From positions 47,624,955 through 47,688,954 of the forward strand of contig NC_086375.1 of the NCBI RefSeq assembly GCF_036588685.1: 64,000 nucleotides of DNA, read 5' to 3'. The number at the start of each line of letters is the position of its first letter. Position 1 is the first letter of the stretch. This document shows positions 46,590 to 64,000 of this stretch, piece after piece. The notes below the pieces were generated by a model. It made no database searches and was not told the origin of the DNA. It saw nothing but the letters and a program-made list of their open reading frames with translations. A program made the position numbers and the translations under genes. Source of the DNA: Mytilus trossulus. Taxonomy: Eukaryota; Mollusca; Bivalvia; Mytilida; Mytilidae.

Positions 46590-48515
46590 AGGGCGTAGCT
46601 TTATACGACCGCAGAGGTTGAACCCTGAACGGTTGGGGCAAGTATGGACACAACATTCAAGCTGGATTCCGCTCTAAATTTGGATTGTGATTAAATAGTT
46701 GACACAGCATAGGTTTCTGACACAGAATGAATGTATTCAAATGTACTTAAAATTTTTGTTTTCTCTTAGAGCAATTCACTATGCTGTTGAATATTAATCC
46801 TCTCAAAAAAATGTTTGAAGAAATTTTCTTTTTATTTATGAAATTTCAAATGAGAAAAATTGAACCCAATTTTTTAATCACATCCCCCTTTCCCTTATTC
46901 CAAAACTAATTTCAATTAAAATATTCTAATGGAGTTTGCAACAATTACTACTCATTTAAATACATCATAAAATATTAAGATGTCAAAAAACTGCTTGTTA
47001 TCACTGAATGGTAAAGATTATTCAAATTTATCAGTTGGTAGTAAAAAGTGAATATACATTGTATATTGTATATAACAAAGATTTAAGTTGATTCTGGTCA
47101 AAGAAAGATAACTCCAATTAAAAAAAATTCTTGCAGATATTTCTTGCTTACTATACTGGACAAAGAAAGATAACTCTTAATTAAAAAAAAAATTGCTATT
47201 TCACAATATTGTGAAATTAGATATTTCTTGCCATTGCACAATACTGTGCAATTGAAAAGACTTGCTATTGCACAATACTTAATATAATAATTTAAGATCC
47301 TGATTTGGACCAACTTGAAAACTGGGCCCATAATTAAAAATCTAAGTACATGTTTAGATTCAGCATATCAAAGAGGCCCAATAATTTAATTTTTGTTAAA
47401 ATCAAACTTAGTTTAATTTTGGACCCTTTGCACTTTAATTTAGACCAATTTTAAAACTGGACCAAAAATTAAGAATCTACATACACAGTTAGATTTGGCA
47501 TATCAAAGAACCCCAATTATTCAATTTTTGATGAAATCAAACAATGTTTAATTTTGGACCTCGATTTGGGCCAACTTGAAAACTGGGCCAATAATCAAAA
47601 ATCTAAGTACTTTTTTAGATTCAGCATATCAAAGAACCCCAAGGTTTCAATTTTTGTTAAAATCAAACTAAGTTTAATTTTGGACCCTTTGGACCTTAAT
47701 GTAGACCAATTTGAAAACGAGACCAAAAATTAAGAATCTACTTACACAGTTAGATTCGGCATATTAAAGAACCCCAATTATTCAATTTTGATGAAATCAA
47801 ACAAAGTTTAATTTTGGACCCTTTGGGCCCCTTTTTCCTTAACTGTTGAGACCAAAACTCCCAAAATTAATACCAACCTTCCTTTCATAGTCAAAAACCT
47901 TGTGTTTAAATTTCATAGATTTCTATTTACTTATACTAACGCTATGGTGCGAAAACCAAGAAAAACGCTTATTTGGGTCCCTTTTTGGCCCCTAATTCCT
48001 AAACTGTTGGGACCGTAACTCCCAAAATCAATACCAACCTTCCTTTTGTGGTCATAAACATTGTGTTTAAATTTCATTGATTTCTATTTACTTTAACTAA
48101 AGTTATTGTGCGAAAACCAAGAATAATGCTTATTTGGGCCCTTTTTTGGCCCCTAATTCCTAAACTGTTGAAACCAAAACTCCCAAAATCAATCCCAACC
48201 TTTCTTTTGTGGTCATAAACTTTGTGTCAAAATTTCATAGATTTCTATTAACTTAAACTAAAGTTATAGTGCGAAAACCAAGAAAATGCTTATTTGGGCC
48301 CTTATTCCTAAAATGTTGGGACCAAAACTCCCAAAATCAATACCAGCCTTCCTTTTATGGTCATAAACCTTGTGTTAAAATTTCATAGATTTCTATTCAC
48401 TTTTACTAAAGTTAGAGTGCGAAAACTAAAAGTATTCGGACGACGACGACGACGACGCCAACGTGATAGCAATATACGACGAAAAATTTTTCAAAATTTG
48501 CGGTCGTATAAAAAA
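46590..48515 (+). mobile_element. 1.9-kb composite tandem-repeat element with 13-bp inverted ends
   Basis: TTATACGACCGCA (46601-46613) and its complement (48499-48511) lie near the two ends. The interior has two different tandem arrays: about 4 units built on AATTTTGGACC and AAGAATCTAC words (47290-47820), then about 4 units of roughly 165 bp built on CCTAAACTGTTGGGACC and GTGCGAAAACCAAGAA (47820-48430), then a (GAC)n run at about 48442. Non-coding. Confidence 0.65.
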
Positions 48516-48933
48516 TTGTAAGCTGCATAAATAGAAACAAGCTGAGTGTGAAGTCATCCAAACATGGTTGAAGCCATTCCTGTGTGGACAGTAGGAAATT
48601 TTCTTTTGAAGTTCTCCTTCATTTACAGTAAGGCAAAGTCCATGTTGTGCTATGTAAAAACCTTATATATCAGTGGATATATAGTAAAAATGAGGAAGTG
48701 AGGGGACACTGCACATGGTTAGAAATAATTGTGTCAACATGTGAATTGAAGGAGATTTTGCATAATACCTTTATGAAAGATAGTGAAAAGGACATGTCAT
48801 GAAAGATAGTGAAAAGGACATGTCATGAAAGATATGGAGATCATTAAATATCTGATATAAATAATTTGTAAAGTTTTTAAAGGATATATATTACTATTAA
48901 AGGATTTATAAAAAACAAATGTAATAAATATTT

Positions 48934-48939
48934 TTTATT
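48934..48939 (-). promoter_or_regulatory. Candidate SEL1L poly(A) signal
   Basis: AATAAA on the minus strand about 135 bases after the SEL1L stop codon at 49073-49075, implying a short 3' UTR. Confidence 0.45.
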
Positions 48940-49072
48940 AATATAAAATCAACAGTTTCCATAAAATCCTTACACACAGCCACTCCCACATCAAGCATGC
49001 ATACACACACCTCTCAACCACCCACTTCTAGCAAAATTCTCATGAACACACACATAACAAAGTACTTCACAA

Positions 49073-62150
<13,078 letters not shown>

Positions 62151-62231
62151 CTATAAAATTTAATGTCAAATATTAATATAAACAGTGACATAAATTCAGA
62201 AGTTTAAACAGCTATTAAAAGTTTAAAAGTA

Positions 62232-63077
62232 TTATAGCAAACCAAATGAAAGTTTTCCACAGAGTCGTCTGCTCTTTACCAAGGTATTTAAACTTTTGCA
62301 AGTTTACCTGTCCCATTGAATCAACACAATAGCTATTGTTCTCTGTATAGTTTATTCACCTGGACATTTAAATTTCTTCTAGGAGAAATCTATCACTCAT
62401 TGATTAATTTGCCTGACCAAAAAAATATCTTGGTTGTTGATTGAAATACATGTATAAACTCACATAAACTGCATGTGATACAGTATTTATTCAATATCAA
62501 TAATATATATATTCAATCTGTTCAATATAAGCACTGATTTAATCGAGGATTTAATTATAAAAAGTTTATTTCTGATTTTTTTTTAAGTACTGTAACTGCA
62601 TGCATTTATGTTTCAAAGAATCTGCATGATTTTCATGGTTCTTCAGTTATAAAGGATACATTTATGAAGACCTTTATCTAAACATTTTCATTTTAAGTTT
62701 TTATTTGTGAACAGACTAAAAAATAGCAAATTTTAATAGGTAAAATGTTGAAATTTGATCAGTAATCAACTTTTAATTTTTATATCAAACAAATTGAAAA
62801 TGTGTTATTGATTGAATAAATACAACATCACATGCAGTTTAATAATTACTTATTTGTACATGTATTTCCATCATTGACAGTTCAATTTTTTGTTCAGGTA
62901 AATTAATCAGTGAGTGATAGATTTCTCTTGCAAGAAATTTAAAGGTCCCAGTGAATAAACTATACAGAGAACAATACCTGTTGTATTTGTTAGATGGGAC
63001 AATAGAACTGCCAAAAGTTTAAATCGACAGGTAACTTGCTGGTGAATCTGTGGAAAACTATGATAGGCTTTGCAATA
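62232..63077. mobile_element. Large foldback element
   Basis: Two arms of about 300 bases are inverted copies: 62232-62530 and about 62780-63077. Matching words include GTTTTCCACAGA (62262 and, complemented, 63050), AAACTATACAGAGAACAAT, GAGTGATAGATTTCTC and AACTGCATGTGAT. The centre is not paired. Non-coding; it lies upstream of the first SEL1L exon found here. Confidence 0.7.
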
Positions 63078-63079
63078 AC

Positions 63080-64000
63080 ATGTATCTAAATAATCTAACA
63101 ATAAAATGAAAATATTTATAAATAGAGTACATTTGTTATTATTTTTATATAGCAGACATTTTTTATTACTGTTCCTTTAGCTGATGATGAAATTTCATAT
63201 ACATTTTTTTGCATAAGCAAATTCATATTTTTTTAATTTATATAAGCTACTTTAGCTAGAACTTTATACAAAAGAAAATAAATTGAATTGTGAAGTTGAA
63301 TAATAAATTTGAATAATAGAAAAAAATATTAATCAGCAAACACTAAAAGCATATAGCATATACAAAACTTGCAACAATACACAAAAATAAAGTATACAAA
63401 ACACACAACAATAAAAAGTGAATATAGAAAAATAACAAAAGCATAGTAAAATATACATCTATTCACCAATATGTGTACAATTTATAAATAAATTAATATC
63501 ATTAACCAAAAATATAAAGAGGAACAAGGTATATGTTCATGTGTAAAATAATGGTTAATGAAAAATTATTCAATATTTGGGAAATTTTGGATTTTCTTAC
63601 TTTTTATTCTAATTGTTTAAAGAACTTAGAATTAAATATAAGAACAGAGAGAAAGGAGGAGACAACTCTTTTGACTCTCACAATCTTTTTACATATTTTT
63701 AAGTATTTATACATTTTGTACCTAAAAATTGTTAGTCTTGAGTTTGATTGATATCAAGTACAAATGAAGTAAATAAAGATCTTTCCTCTCTAAATTCAAA
63801 GTTATCCTATTAATTTATTTCTGGAAAAGCTTGAAAGTTTAGTTAAACGAAAGGTCACTCATTTGAAGAGTAACTTCATGTGCTGCAAACAAAGTTTCTA
63901 TATATTCAATTAAATCACACTAAAGACTTGAAGAGGTATTTTGTATTATAAACTTCTTCAAATAAATTGACTTCAAATTAATTTATCAGTGTTCCTGAAA
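63080..64000. other. Probable SEL1L intron
   Basis: No SEL1L exon could be recognised on the minus strand here. AT-rich, with one unsupported open frame at 63533. Confidence 0.4.

Noticed and set aside
62907..63101. Minus-strand open frame that might be an upstream SEL1L exon
   Set aside because: It falls in the right arm of the foldback element and shows no SEL1L similarity or continuous phase.

Overview
The window is nuclear DNA from a bivalve mollusc, most likely a mussel of the Mytilus type. The reasons are AT-rich sequence, short exons in a sea of introns, GT-AG splicing, and dense families of degraded mobile repeats of the kind known from mussel genomes. There is no operon structure, CRISPR or bacterial gene. 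Species assignment is inference.

Left part (about 3.9-30 kb): two tandem, same-strand copies of an NAD(P)H:quinone oxidoreductase (NQO1/NQO2 family) gene. Copy A (exons between 6268 and 11530) is intact, with four exons and 264 residues. Copy B (17629 to 24909) keeps all four exons and splice sites but has a 1-base deletion in exon 2 and an in-frame TGA in exon 3, so it reads as a young pseudogene. Upstream sequence, introns, 3' flank and a downstream broken LINE are shared, so the duplicated block runs from about 3990 to 14040 (A) and from about 15640 to 29710 (B). Later insertions differ between the two copies.

Middle part (about 25.6-48.5 kb): mostly mobile-element debris. It holds two broken Penelope/YIDD-type reverse transcriptases, a Harbinger-like element with the first exon of a transposase, a 5'-truncated LINE reverse transcriptase (40955-42190, minus), several elements built from about 160-bp internal tandem repeats, and several foldback elements. 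One terminal exon of an unrecognised membrane protein lies at 35266-35702 (minus).

Right part (49.0-62.2 kb, minus strand): 17 consecutive exons of SEL1L, the Sel1-repeat adaptor of the HRD1 ER-associated degradation ubiquitin ligase, through its C-terminal membrane anchor and stop. The 5' exons (signal peptide and any fibronectin type II domain) were not found and probably lie beyond the right edge.

The most interesting system is a dispersed family of about 350-bp repeats, each carrying a type I hammerhead ribozyme (CTGATGA, short stem II, GAAA, very small stem III, GTC cleavage site). One member upstream of NQO copy A is a head-to-tail dimer whose two cleavage sites are 354 nt apart. It is flanked by a 5-bp target duplication, and the homologous position in copy B is an empty site. 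This is the structure of a retrozyme, a non-autonomous retroelement spread through self-cleaved circular RNA. More copies lie upstream of NQO copy B and in SEL1L introns.
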